Assembly: GCA_029168955.1 (NCBI GenBank)
Contig: JAPDOI010000009.1
Location: 3,749,001 to 3,813,000 of the forward strand
Length of the DNA stretch: 64,000 bases
Source: Aplectana chamaeleonis
Taxonomy: Eukaryota; Nematoda; Chromadorea; Rhabditida; Cosmocercidae
Direction of reading: 5' to 3'
Part shown: in pieces, positions 12,716 through 23,754 of the stretch
Layout: the number at the start of each line of letters is the position of its first letter
Position numbering within the stretch: the stretch's first letter is position 1
Made by a program: the position numbers and the translations under genes
Notes under the pieces: generated by a model
Database searches by the model: none
Seen by the model: the letters and a program-made list of their open reading frames with translations, nothing else
What the model was told of the DNA's origin: nothing

Positions 12716-14270
12716 GTTTTTTGAAGAGGAGGACCTTTTCGATTCAACTTTGCGTTGATGACATCATGCCTGGCGTTGCAGAACAGTTCCCTACAAATTT
12801 CATTCTAACACCATAAGGATGTTCCCTTGTCGTTTCCGAGTTCGCCGACGGAATTGTGCTATTAGCTGAAAAGAACGCAAAACTGCAAAGGATTAGTGAA
12901 CCTCGTTTCGAAGTATGCCGCAGACTATGCACTCCGTCATCATTTCGACGAATGCAAGCAGATGTAGGTCTCTCAAATGTCTTCAACGGCAGTTTGTTTG
13001 GACTGGCAGCGTATTGAACTGGTGAATAATTATAATTGTTAGGGTTGTTCGCTGGAAAACGATGGTAGTCCTTCTTCTTCTTTCTCTTCAGCATTTGTCT
13101 CTCTTAGTCGCTGGGTCCGTTTTTCAACGTTGCTGACCGTGTCTTTGGTCTTGTCAAGATAGAGGCCTGCAATTTTCATCCCGTTGAGCAAAACATCCAA
13201 CCATCCTTGCTAAGGTCGTCTTTTTCGTTGCTGGCCCGTTACTTCCAGCTGCATAACCGTTTTCGCGTACGAGTGTTCTCCGACTCCAAGCACGTGTCCA
13301 TATTAGCGAAGGCGATTCTCGCAAAACTTATCCGAAATGAGCAACACCAAATCTCTCCCTCACGTCTTCATTTCGGACTCGGTCAAGCCGAGTGAGTCCA
13401 ACACTCCATCTCAGCATCTTAGTTTGATGTCAGGTCTCCGTTCTACTTCCTCACTGATGGGCCACACTCTGTGCCATACAGGGCGACGGGCCTCACAACC
13501 GTACAATAGATCTTTGACTTGAGCCTGTCGCTAACCTTCCTGTCACAGAGTTGCTGTGCACCATTTCAACCATGCTGTGGTGGTCATTGCCTTGATCTTA
13601 TCTGCCAACTTTCCGGAGCCGTGTAATGTCAATCCAAGATACCGGAATCAACAACGATGTGCAGAAACTAAATCTGCATTCAATTCCCTAACCAAGCGTT
13701 TGTGGTCCACCTCTACTGCGAAGAGAGTTATATTGCGCGTCTACCTGTCATGATCGGGTCGGAGGCGTAGGCAGCACCCAAGTCGCAGATGAAGAGTTCG
13801 GATCGCACTGAGAGGAAGCTGTTTAAACATTTGCTTGGATATCTCTAGCCGTGAATGTGCCACAACGGAGATTCCCAAAACGAAATAGACGCAGCACGTC
13901 TGGCCCGAGGGAGGTGCCAGCATCTCTCTACGCCTTCTTAGGCCACAACGGAAGATCCACTCTAAATGTTTAGGCACGTATCAGGAAGATCGCTAGATCG
14001 CTTTGTTAAGCACGATCTAAAGGTGCTGTCGAGTCTTGTTTGGAAACGGCAACCTATACTGGGCGAAAGCTTCAAACAGTTGTGGTGAAGGAGAGTACGA
14101 AGTCATCAGACATCAAAAAGTTCAAGTGCGATGTTTTACTTCGCGGGGAAAGAACAACGACAGATGAAGAAGTTGTCTTCAAAATGTGGTCGAGGACCGT
14201 AGCAAGTAGTAGGACTGCACAACCTCTAAGATGCGGAGTGGCCGTATTGGGCATAGGTTTTTTTTGTCAA
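12716..14270 (+). pseudogene. decayed RTE-like LINE reverse transcriptase, split by an insertion
   Basis: Fragments of one reverse transcriptase appear in order on this strand. First VDDIM, VAEQFP and FADGIVLLAEKNAKLQ (12750-12900), the counterpart of the YADD-type catalytic block but with its second aspartate replaced by glycine. Then, after an interruption, QQRCAETKSAFNSLTKRLW and LRVYLS (13645-13745), ICLDISSREWHNGDSQNEID and RGRCQHLSTPS (13830-13925), and decayed C-terminal sequence to ~14270. Frameshifts and stops occur throughout, so no working enzyme can be made. The order matches the RT and connection regions of nematode RTE-type elements (from knowledge of that family). Confidence 0.8.
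13030..13645 (-). pseudogene. second LINE fragment nested in the first, opposite strand
   Basis: Read on the minus strand from 13640 down: FRYLGLTLHGSGKLADKIKA, then blocks matching VRPVALYGTE, LGLTESEMKT, a YGHVL motif and QQRKRRP-QGWLDVL. This is the same order as the C-terminal part of an RTE-like polyprotein. A lysine/glutamate-rich tail and an AT-rich 3-prime end follow near 13030. Several stops and frameshifts are present. It lies exactly between the two halves of the plus-strand remnant, so it inserted later. Confidence 0.75.
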
Positions 14271-14816
14271 CAAGATTTCACTTTGTTAGAAAAAAACCTG
14301 ATGATGGTTCCTTGGAGAACCTCGCCAGACATCGTATACTCCCAAAGAAAAGCTAGCACTTTTCCGTCGCTGCTTCTTATAATTGAACACAAGAGCTTCA
14401 CTTCTTGTGTTGTCCTTAGGCCATTATTATACCGAAAGTTTGCGACGCGACAGGTGCGATCAACTGTTACGAATCGTGCCGGGACCAGACCTACACAGTA
14501 GAAAAGTGCTGTAACAGGAACAGTTGGCAGCACCTGTCGCGGTCGCTGGCTCGTAAGGGGATGTTATGCCTGAAATGTGGAAACCGTGCGGTAATCGGTC
14601 GCTGTCGCGGCTGCCCGTCGTAGTGCAACCCCTCCTGCCCACGCCTGTTCCCTGACCCAGGTAGCGCACAGTAATCTTTATTTGCGGCTCTATTTGAACC
14701 CTCTTAGATGCGTTTGCCAATTCACAATTTCTAAGGATTTGGAGGCGGCTGTTGGGTCGCGTGAAATTCAATTCATATATCTCGGATATGGCCTCAGGTC
14801 ACTCCTTTTAAGGGTC
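14271..14816. other. no supported gene
   Basis: Only overlapping short ORFs in several frames; none has a recognisable motif. The 5-prime part may still be LINE-derived. Confidence 0.45.
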
Positions 14817-15087
14817 TTTCACAGTCTGCCGGACCAAGCCGTCCGGCATGTTATAAGATAAGACTGCGGCGTCAGTGCACCCCGCACTGCGGTGTCGGCC
14901 GACCGACGCCTCAGTGCGGCGAAATCATTGACACGACATCGGATCAAGTTAAGACGGGCTAGAACGGGTCATTTTCGCCTTACATTTTTTTTTGAAGAGT
15001 CGGAACTGACGGTTGTTCACCGCAGCTACCCTCGCACTGCGGCTCACTTTTAACGTGCCGGATGGCGTCGTCCGGCAGACTGTGAAA
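14817..15087. repeat. 271-bp MITE with TTTCACAGTCTGCCGGAC terminal inverted repeats
   Basis: The ends read TTTCACAGTCTGCCGGAC and GTCCGGCAGACTGTGAAA, perfect inverted repeats. A second inner pair (GCCGTCCGGCA / TGCCGGATGGC) follows. The interior has repeated CACTGCGG blocks and no ORF. Confidence 0.85.
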
Positions 15088-15329
15088 GCAGCTTTAGGTG
15101 AGCTGTTCCACTCCTCTCCACTATGAATGTCGGATCTTTGACGCTGAAGTGCACTTCGAGATTATTTTAAATTCATTAGCATGAACGCAGTCATGCAATT
15201 CTCTGAGTATTGTCGGAAGTCTCAAGCATATTCACGTGTGGCTGCTGCACTTTACTCCAAACATCTGTCACAATGTTTTAATTTACCCTGAAATTGATGC
15301 CTATGACCGTACTTAGTGCTGCCAGATAC

Positions 15330-15772
15330 GTAAGGCCCTTTCAGACTTCGTCGAAAAACCTGCTGAGTCCTAATGAGTCTGGTTGCCCCCAGCGCCAACC
15401 AGTTCCTCTGCGAAATACGCAATTGATAGTGACGATTATCACCTCAGCTGTGAATCGTAACGTGTTTAGTGGCTGATTTTTCTTGTTTTCAACATGTCTT
15501 TGTCTTCAACTCGTAAACCATTTTTAAGATTCATCATTGAACAGGTGGGATGAGGATGATTTCGGTTGGAACGCAGCGGGACTCAGTCGGTGCATTGGCC
15601 CCGCCCTTGTACGCATGAGAACCATCAGTATCAACCGGGGGAATTGCGGTGGGCATCAGACGGTCGCAGTCGGACTCGGTGGGTTGATTTTTTGCACCCT
15701 TCTCCCACGAATTCGGTGCGTATCGACCCGGTGGGACTCAGTAGATCCACCGACTATGACGGGAGCCTAACA
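15330..15772 (-). repeat. MITE-like repeat, copy 2 (inverted partner of 2.23-2.68 kb)
   Basis: Inverse-orientation copy of the repeat at 2234-2684, with the same block order and small internal differences including one divergent stretch near 15425-15535. The overlapping ORFs 15537-15770 and 15566-15781 arise from the GACTCAGT-rich interior. Confidence 0.75.
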
Positions 15773-15998
15773 CGAACGTAATCGTTGCTTATGCAATGTC
15801 GACAAAGTCGACTGCGATCTCACTGCGAGGAATTTGTTGTGGTTATTTGTGTATTAGTCTTGCTTAGAATTTATTCAGTGATAATTGCCATTTAGTTTCT
15901 GTAGAGGAATCAATCGGATGTGTTCCGCGTTGATCGCCATTTTTACCACAACAAAGCGCGCTATCGCGGAAGATCTCGTGGGAGCAAATGCCATCGCT

Positions 15999-16044
15999 TC
16001 GATGGTATACAAAAGGGCGCTTGATTAGCGCTTCTCGTTCAGTT
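15999..16044 (+). promoter_or_regulatory. TATA-like promoter of array unit 1 (repeated at +987 steps)
   Basis: GGTATACAAAAGGGCGC is followed about 25-30 bp downstream by CTCGTTCAGTTTTCCTCATC, a plausible initiator. The reading frame starts ~100 bp further at 16125. The same block recurs near 16986, 17973 and 18960, including the partial fourth unit. Promoter function is inferred from layout only. Confidence 0.45.
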
Positions 16045-16124
16045 TTCCTCATCGCGTCTTCTGCTTTTCAATTCGCATTTCCTCGGTAGTATATTGGTGA
16101 GCATACCGCGTTTCAGCTGACTAA

Positions 16125-16774
16125 ATGTCGGATCACCAAGTGTCTTCAGGAGTTGCTGACTGGACGAGAAGAATCCCGGATCTTTCTGCCATCACTGACC
16201 GACGTGAGCATTTGCTAGTAGGCGATAGCTCCGTCAAAAAACAAGGGTGGTTCACTTTTCCTGAAGCGAGAGCCCGCAGCTCCAAGACACTATTTTTTGA
16301 CCTCTACAACTCTACGTTGTGGCAAACTGACGATTGCGCTGTCCCAGACGCTGAATTGGCTGTAATCCCTGCCCACAAACTGACCGGAGAAGATGCACTC
16401 TTTTCTGAGCTAGCCATCTGGTTCAAGGGAGAAAAAGTCGAGCTGTCGGAAGACATTACTCCGATTCATGCCCGCGTTATCAGAACAGCGGGGTTCGGTT
16501 CAACATCATCCGCGTGAAACGGCTGTGCCCTATCTGCCTAACACAATGCAGGCCAGGTGTCGAGTGCAAGCAAGCCAAAAGGAAGACTTGTTGGTACTGC
16601 CTGTTAGCCAAGAATACGATATTCAAGGACCTTATACCGCATACACTTGGGCACCATCGCGCTGTCTGCGATGTCCCAGACAATAAACGCATCGACGAAA
16701 GAGGACTGCAGTCAGCCAGGGACGAGCTCCAAGAGTTGAGAAATCGCTACGGACAATCATCGAGAAGCAACTGA
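16125..16774 (+). pseudogene. array unit 1: zinc-finger protein reading frame with one frameshift
   Basis: ATG at 16125 opens MSDHQVSSGVADWTRRIPD and runs 130 codons to a stop at 16515-16517 created by an extra G near 16491. The frame then continues from about 16495 to the TGA at 16772-16774. The distal part contains CPICLTQC, VECKQ, CWYC and HTLGHHRAVC, a probable zinc-binding Cys/His cluster, followed by a charged helix (SARDELQELRNRYGQSS). Total is ~215 codons if the shift is ignored. I do not recognise the family; a Nanos-like or retroelement nucleic-acid-binding finger are possibilities only. An intron at the shift cannot be excluded, but no good GT/AG pair was seen. Confidence 0.6.
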
Positions 16775-17111
16775 GGCCGGGAGTGTCGACAAAGTTGACT
16801 GCGATCTCACTGCGAGAAATTTGTTGTGGTTATTTGTGTATTAGTCTTGCTTAGAATTTATTCAGTGATAATTGCCATTTAGTTTCTGTAGAGGAATCAA
16901 TCGGATGTGTTCCGCGTTGATCGCCATTTTTACCACAACAAAGCGCGCTATCGCGGAAGATCTCGTGGGAGCAAATGCCATCGCTTCGATGGTATACAAA
17001 AGGGCGCTTGATTAGCGCTTCTCGTTCAGTTTTCCTCATCGCGTCTTCTGCTTTTCAATTCGCATTTCCTCGGTAGTATATTGGTGAGCATACCGCGTTT
17101 CAGCTGACTAA

Positions 17112-17761
17112 ATGTCGGATCACCAAGTGTCTTCAGGAGTTGCTGACTGGACGAGAAGAATCCCGGATCTTTCTGCCATCACTGACCGACGTGAGCATTT
17201 GCTAGTAGGCGATAGCTCCGTCAAAAAAACAAGTGTGGTTCACTTTTCCTGAAGCGAGAGCCCGCAGCTCCAAGACACTATTTTTTGACCTCTACAACTC
17301 TACGTTTTGGCAAACTGACGATTGCACTGTCCCAGACGCTGAACTGGCTGTAATCCCTGCCCACAAACTGACCGGAGAAGATGCACACTTTTCTGAGCTA
17401 GCCATCTGGTTCAAGGGAGAAAAAGTCGATCTGTCGGAAGACGTTATTCCGATTCATGCCCGCGTTATCAGAACAGCGGGTTCGGTTCAACATCATCCGC
17501 GTGAAACGGCTGTGCCCTATCTGCCTAACACAATGCAGGCCAGGTGTCGAGTGCAAGCAAGCCAAAAGGAAGCCTTGTTGGTACTGCCTGTTAGCCAAGA
17601 ATACGATATTCAAGGACCTTATACCGCATACACTTGGGCACCATCGCGCTGTCTGCGATGTCCCAGACAATAAACGCATCGACGAAAGAGGACTGCAGTC
17701 AGCCAGGGACGAGCTCCAAGAGTTGAGAAATCGCTACGGACAATCATCGAGAAGCAACTGA
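17112..17761 (+). pseudogene. array unit 2: zinc-finger reading frame with two frameshifts
   Basis: Same ORF as unit 1, starting at the ATG at 17112. An additional A in the A-run at ~17222-17229 shifts the N-terminal part away from the FTFPEARARSSK frame (open 17233-17673). A second shift near 17480 is needed to enter the CPIC/CWYC frame (open from 17456 to 17761). The extra G of unit 1 is absent here. Substitutions are mostly conservative (TLWQ to TFWQ, VELSEDIT to VDLSEDVI). Confidence 0.6.
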
Positions 17762-18098
17762 GGCCGGGAGTTTCGACAAAGTCGACTGCGATCTCACTGC
17801 GAGGAATTTGTTGTGGTTATTTGTGTATAATTCTTGTTTAGAATTTATTCAGTGATAATTGCCATTTAGTTTCTGTAGAGGAATCAATCGGATGTGTTCC
17901 GCGTTGATCGCCATTTTTACCACAACAAAGCGCGCTATCGCGGAAGATCTCGTGGGAGCAAATGCCATCGCTTCGATGGTATACAAAAGGGCGCTTGATT
18001 AGCGCTTCTCGTTCAGTTTTCCTCATCGCGTCTTCTGCTTTTCAATTCGCATTTCCTCGGTAGTATATTGGTGAGCATACCGCGTTTCAGCTGACTAA

Positions 18099-18748
18099 AT
18101 GTCGGATCACCAAGTGTCTTCAGGAGTTGCTGACTCGACGAGAAGAATCCCGGATCTTTCTGCCATCACTGACCGACGTGAGCATTTGCTAGTAGGCGAT
18201 AGCTCCGTCAAAAAAACAAGTGTGGTTCACTTTTCCTGAAGCGAGAGCCCGCAGCTCCAAGACACTATTTTTTGACCTCTACAACTCTACGTTTTGGCAA
18301 ACTGACGATTGCACTGTCCCAGACGCTGAACTGGCTGTAATCCCTGCCCACAAACTGACCGGAGAAGATGCACTCTTCTCTGAGCTAGCCATCTGGTTCA
18401 AGGGAGAAAAAGTCGATCTGTCGGAAGACGTTATTCCGATTCATGCCCGCGTTATCAGAACAGCGGATTCGGTTCAACATCATCCGCGTGAAACGGCTGT
18501 GCCCTATCTGCCTAACACAATGCAGGCCAGGTGTCGAGTGCAAGCAAGCCAAAAGGAAGCCTTGTTGGTACTGCCTGTTAGCCAAGAATACGATTTTCAA
18601 GGATCTTACACCGCGTACACTTGGGCACCATCGCGCGGTCTGCGATGTCCCAGACATTAAACGCATCGCCGAAAGACGACTGCAGTCAGCCAGGGACGAG
18701 CTCCGAGAGTTGAGGAATTGGTACGGACAATCATCGAGAAGCAACTGA
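18099..18748 (+). pseudogene. array unit 3: zinc-finger reading frame with two frameshifts
   Basis: Begins with ATG at 18099, shares the A-run insertion of unit 2 near 18210, and reads FTFPEARARSSK in the frame open 18220-18660. The cysteine/histidine tail is in the frame ending at 18748. It differs from unit 2 by scattered substitutions in the last third (DLTPRTLGHHRAVC, DIKRIAERRLQ). All Cys/His positions of the cluster are kept. Confidence 0.6.
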
Positions 18749-19060
18749 GGCCGGGAGTTTCGACAAAGTCGACTGCGATCTCACTGCGAGAAATTTGTTG
18801 TGGTTATTTGTGTATTATTCTTGTTTAGAATTTATTCAGTGATAATTGCCATTTAGTTTTTTTAGAGAAATCAGTCCGATGTTTTCCGCGTTAATCGCCT
18901 TTTTAACACAACAGAGCGTGCTATCGTGGAAGATCTCGTGGGAGAAAATGCCATCGCGTCGATGGTATACAAAAGGGCGCTTGATTAGCACTTCTCGTTC
19001 AGTTTTCCTCATCGCGTCTTCTGCTTTTCAATTCGCGTTTCCTCATAGTCTGGGGAGTAT

Positions 19061-20465
19061 TTTCATTCTCCTTTTCGCGTTTCATAATATTCTTGAAAGA
19101 ATTTTCATTCTTCTCATTTCGCGTGGTTAGCTGAAGCAGCATCTGCTGCTATTCGCGTATTTTAAACCTAGTTTGAGATTTTTCCTGTTTTTCATGTGAA
19201 TAAGAAAGTATTCATTTTGGTATTTGGTTAAAGCTAACAATCTTTCAGAATCAAATTTAATGGTGAATATTCATCCTCATCATTTACTGTTGTATATTAA
19301 TCATCCTCACTTATTGTTGATAATTTATTATGACCGTTTATTGTTGATTTTTATTAGTCTGTACATAAAGGTTTAATTACCCAAGTTTGAGGTACCCAAT
19401 GACGCGTTCGTGGGACGACAAGTGTGACACTATTCGCGTGGCCCCAGAAATCTTTGGGAAAGGCGAGCACAAGTGACAGTTACGCGTTTCGAGTTACACT
19501 TCATGCAATATGATGTCCTTGACATGGAAAGAATGATTGGCTAGGGCCATTTGGAATGCTATTACTGAAGAATCTCGCATGGTGCTCCTTGGATTATCAA
19601 AATTGTGTTTCTCTTCAAATCTGGCACGCTCTCTCCGAATCTGAGCTCGGACTCTGCTGAGGATGACTGAGGATCAAGTCACATGCTAATAAACTTTGTA
19701 TTTTCTGGAACTGAGTTGAACGCACTTTTTCTTATTTCTGAAAGATTGTTCTAAAATTTGCTTACAAAGGTTATTTGACATGCTGAACCTGGGAATGAGG
19801 TTCATCAGTTTCTTGATTTTCGAAAAGATGCAGGGCTCAGTGATTGCAGGCTCGAAGAGTCCACGAGCCCGTGTTCGTTGTTAGAGTGTCCGCCTTCTAT
19901 AGGTAAGGTTTCTCTGGAAGCGCTCCTAAAAACGCTTCAGAACTGAACTAAAATTCCGCTATGTGGGGTTTTTAGCATTTAAGAGGCCGTGCATTGCACT
20001 GCCAGTCCTCGTAACGACCGGCGTGCTCCACGGCCAACAAATCAGTGAGTTTTTAAACTGAATTTCTGTTGTAAATGACCATGTCAAAAAGCGATATCTT
20101 CTTCTCCTTCCTAGCATCTGTCCCACTAGTTCGCGGAGTCCGCTTGTTTACAATTTGCTCGCCATTAGTTCCTGTCAGCGGTGTCCCTCATAGTGAGTTT
20201 CAGCCATTTCCGTTTTCACTCTATCAAGCCATCAAGTTTTCGGTCTTCCGCGAGGTCTGGTCCCTGCAACTTCTCCCTAGAGCGTGGTTTAGGCTACTGA
20301 GTCTTCGTTTCTTTTTTGTACATGGCCAAACCACCTGAGACGGTACTCTTTCATCTTTGTAGAAATGGGGGCCACTCCAAAGGTGGAACGCGCCAGGTTA
20401 TTCTCTAGCCTGTCTTTCAAGGTAACTTCCTTTGACCACTTGAGCATCCGCATCTCCATCCATCA
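19061..20465. other. no supported gene between the tandem array and the foldback
   Basis: AT-rich, with TTATTGTTGATAATTTATTATGACC-type near-repeats around 19280-19360. ORFs 18846-19130 and 20075-20338 show no motif. The region may still be the 3-prime part of whatever element seeded the 987-bp array. Confidence 0.4.
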
Positions 20466-23020
20466 TTAATTAACGATTGACGATTAACGATTAGCGATTA
20501 ACGCTTTAACGATAAACGATTTAACGAATAACCGTTTTACACGTCGAACGATTTCGAAGTTTAGCGATTTTAACGTTTGACGATTTCAACGTTAAACGTC
20601 TAACGGTTTTCAACGCTAAAGGGTTTCAACCTTCAACGGTTGAACGTAAACGAGTTTAACGGTTTAACGTTCAAAGGTTTTAACGTTTAACGATTTTAAC
20701 GTTTGACGGTTTTTAAAACGTTAAACGGTTTCAGCGTTTAGCAATCATAACGTAAAACCGTTTAACGTTCAACGGTTTTAACGTTAAACGGTTTCAACGT
20801 TTAGCGGTTTAAACGTAAAACCGTTTAACGTTCAACGGTTAAATTGTTCAACGGTTTTAACGTTCAACAGTTTAACATTCAACGGTTTTAACGTTAAACG
20901 GTTTTAACGTTCAACGGTTTTAACGTCCAACAGTTCAACGTTTAACGGTTCAACGTTAAACGGTTTCAACGATTAACGATTCTAACAATTAACAATTTGA
21001 ACGGTTGACGATTTAACAGTTAACGATTTAACGATTTATTGATTCAACAGTTCTAACGTGTAACGGTTTTGACGTTTAACAATTGAACGTTTTAACGGTT
21101 TTTAACGTTAAACGGTTTTAACGTTCAACGGTTTATCGTTCAACGGTTTACCGTTTAGCGGTTTTACGTTTAACGATTTAACGTTTAACAGTTTACCATT
21201 TAACGGCTCAACGTTTAACAGCGGTAAACGGTTTCAACGTTTCACGGTTCAACTTTTGACAGTTTAACGTTTAACGGTTCCAACGTTTAACGATTTTACG
21301 TTCAACGATTTTATCGGTAGACGATTTTACGTTTAACGACTGTGACGTTCAACGATTTTAATGTTTACCGATTTTAACAATTTTAACGTTGAACGATTTT
21401 AACGTTGAACGATTTTAACGTTCAACGGTTTCAACGTTTAACAATTTTAACGTTTAACGGTCTAAACGTTTAACGGTTTTAACGTTTAACAGCTTTAACG
21501 TTCAACGGTTTACGATTAGCGATTCTAACGATTAACGATTTTAACTATTTTGACGATTCAACGATCTAACGATTACCGATTTAACGATTAACGATTAACG
21601 ATTTAACGATTAACTATTTAACAATAAACGGATATCGACTAACGATTTACCGATTAACGATTAACGATTAAACGTTTGACGGTTACCGATTAACGTTCAA
21701 CGATTTAACGACAAACGATTTAACGAATAACCGTTTTACACGTCGAACGATTTCAAAGTTTAACGATTTTAACGTTTGACGATTTCAACGTTAAACGTCT
21801 AACGGTTTTCAACGCTAAAGGGTTTCAACCTTCAACGGTTGAACGTAAACGAGTTTAGCGGCTTAACGTTCAAAGGTTTTAACGTTTAAGGATTTTAACG
21901 TTTGACGGTTTTTAAACGTTAAACGGTTTCAGCGTTTAGCGGTTTTAACGTAAAACCGTTTAACGTTCAACGGTTTTAACGTTAAACGGTTTTAACGTCC
22001 AACAGTTCAACGTTTAATGGTTCAACGTTAAAAGGTTTCAACGATTAACGATTTTAACAATTAACAATTTAAACTGTTGACGATTTAACAATTAAAGATT
22101 TAACGATTTAACTATTTCAACGATATAACGATTAAACGGTTTTATCGTTTAACAATTTAATGTTCAACGGTTTTAAACGTTTAACGGTTTGAACGTTCAA
22201 CAGTTTACCATTTAACGATTTTGACGTTTACCGGTTTAACGTTTAACAGTTTAACGTTTAACGGTTCAACGTTTAACAGCGGTAAACGGTTTCGACGTTT
22301 AACGGTTCAACTTTTGACAGTTTAACGTTTAACGGTTCCAACGTTAAACGGTTTAAACGCTTAACGATTCTAACAATTAACAGTTTAAAGGGTTGGCGAT
22401 TCAACAGTTAACGATTTAACGATTTAACGATTTTAACGATTCAACGTTTCTAACGTGTAACGGTTTTAACGTTTAACAATTTAACGTTTAACGGTTTTTA
22501 ACTTAAACGGTTTTAACGTTCAACGGTTAAACGTTGAACGGTTCACCGTTTAACGCTTTTAACGTTCAATGGTTTAACGTTTAACAGTTTACCGTTTAAC
22601 GGTTTAACGTTCAACGGTTTTTAACGTTAAACGATTTTTCGTTTAACGGTTTAACGTTCAGCAGTTTACCATTTAACGGTTTTGACGTTTACCGGTTTTA
22701 CGTTTAACAGTTTAACGTTGAACGGTTCCAACGTTTAACGATTTTACGTTCAACGATTTTATCGGTGAACGATTTCAACGATTTTACGTTTAACGACTTT
22801 GACGTTCAACGATTTGAATGTTTAACGATTTTAACGATTCAACGATCTAACGATTACCGATTTAACGATTAACGATTATCGATTTAACGATTAACCATTT
22901 AACAATAAACGGTTATCGACTAACGATTTACCGATTAACGACTAACGATTTAACGATTAACGATTACCTATTAATGATTAACGATTAACGATTACCGATT
23001 AACGATTAACTATTAACGCT
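20466..23020 (+). repeat. left AACG minisatellite, block 1
   Basis: About 2.55 kb of degenerate 7-9-mers of the types TTTAACGA, TTTAACGTTC and GGTTTTAACG. Higher-order repetition is visible: the stretch from ~20510 (AATAACCGTTTTACACGTCG) reappears almost unchanged from ~21720. ORFs are absent. TAACG/CGTTA can self-pair, so hairpins are expected. Confidence 0.95.
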
Positions 23021-23134
23021 ATGCGAAATTTTTCCATTACCAAACACCCCTGCTTCCTGCGAAAGTTCTGCAAATCTTTACCGTCAGAAGACCACCCAGG
23101 CTCTTCTCAAAGGCAGTGTTCACGATGATTTTCG
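23021..23134 (+). repeat. extra copy of the arm tip inside the left minisatellite
   Basis: From TTTTTCCATTACC through CTTCCTGCGAAAGTTCTGC to AAAGGCAGTGTTCACGATG, this repeats the sequence that borders the minisatellite at 24820-24925 and, inverted, at 34850-34945. The minisatellite plus arm tip therefore exists three times. Confidence 0.85.
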
Positions 23135-23254
23135 TCTCCGAATTTTTCACATAAACCAATGCGTTGTCAACCAAGGGTTACCAAATTACGAAGAAACGGC
23201 GAGAAACGCACTAAAACGTCTTATTTCAATGACATTATTCTACAACATGGACCA

Positions 23255-23571
23255 CAGGGATGTGCGTAATAGAAATTTTGTAATTCGTTAGTCGTTATTC
23301 GTTCAACCGGCCAAAACCCTAGTTAGTCGTTAGTCGTTAAAAGTCTAGGCTTTGAAAACAAGTCCTATTAATCGAAAAAAGGAAGGCATGAAGAGACATA
23401 TGGTTTTTTGAAACATTCATGGCCATTAAAGGCACAGATCAATCCTTGTTAGAGAACCTAGTTCAAACTGCAAGCCTGTACATATACATGAATAAAAATA
23501 TGTCCTTAACTACTCGAACATCGCTGCACGAAACCTAATACTTATCGTTAGTCGTAATACGCACATCCCTG
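23255..23571. mobile_element. 317-bp hAT-like MITE
   Basis: Ends CAGGGATGTGCGTAAT and TAATACGCACATCCCTG are inverted repeats. The flanks are ATGGACCA (23247-23254) and ATGGACTA (23572-23579), an 8-bp target duplication with one mismatch. CAGGG ends with 8-bp duplications are the mark of the hAT superfamily. No ORF for a transposase. Confidence 0.85.
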
Positions 23572-23754
23572 ATGGACTAGTTGTTCGGTTGGATGAACAT
23601 GTCAATGGTGGTTGTCACCGGTGGAAAATTGGCTCAATCGAGAATAGAATAATATTTTATGCAAAGCAAAACTAGTTAGGGCTCAAAGAAAAGAACGGAG
23701 CAATAGAGAGTAGAGAATTGCAAGGGGCGGGCTCACGTCATAATCGTCTAACGT

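Larger units (their letters stand above)
15797..19060 (+). repeat. 987-bp tandem array, three full units plus a partial fourth
   Basis: Units start at 15797, 16784, 17771 and 18758, each opening with a GTCGACAAAG or TCGACAAAG block. Units 1-3 differ by few substitutions and small indels. The fourth is more diverged and loses similarity near 19060, before its reading frame would begin. Each unit holds a GC-poor leader, a TATA-like box, and then a ~215-codon reading frame ending in SSRSN. The near-identity of units points to recent amplification or gene conversion. Confidence 0.95.

Noticed and set aside
15864..18026. Identical 62-codon minus-strand ORFs at 15864, 16851 and 17838
   Set aside because: They overlie the leader and TATA-like region of the 987-bp units; identity follows from the tandem repeat, and the plus-strand frame explains the region better.
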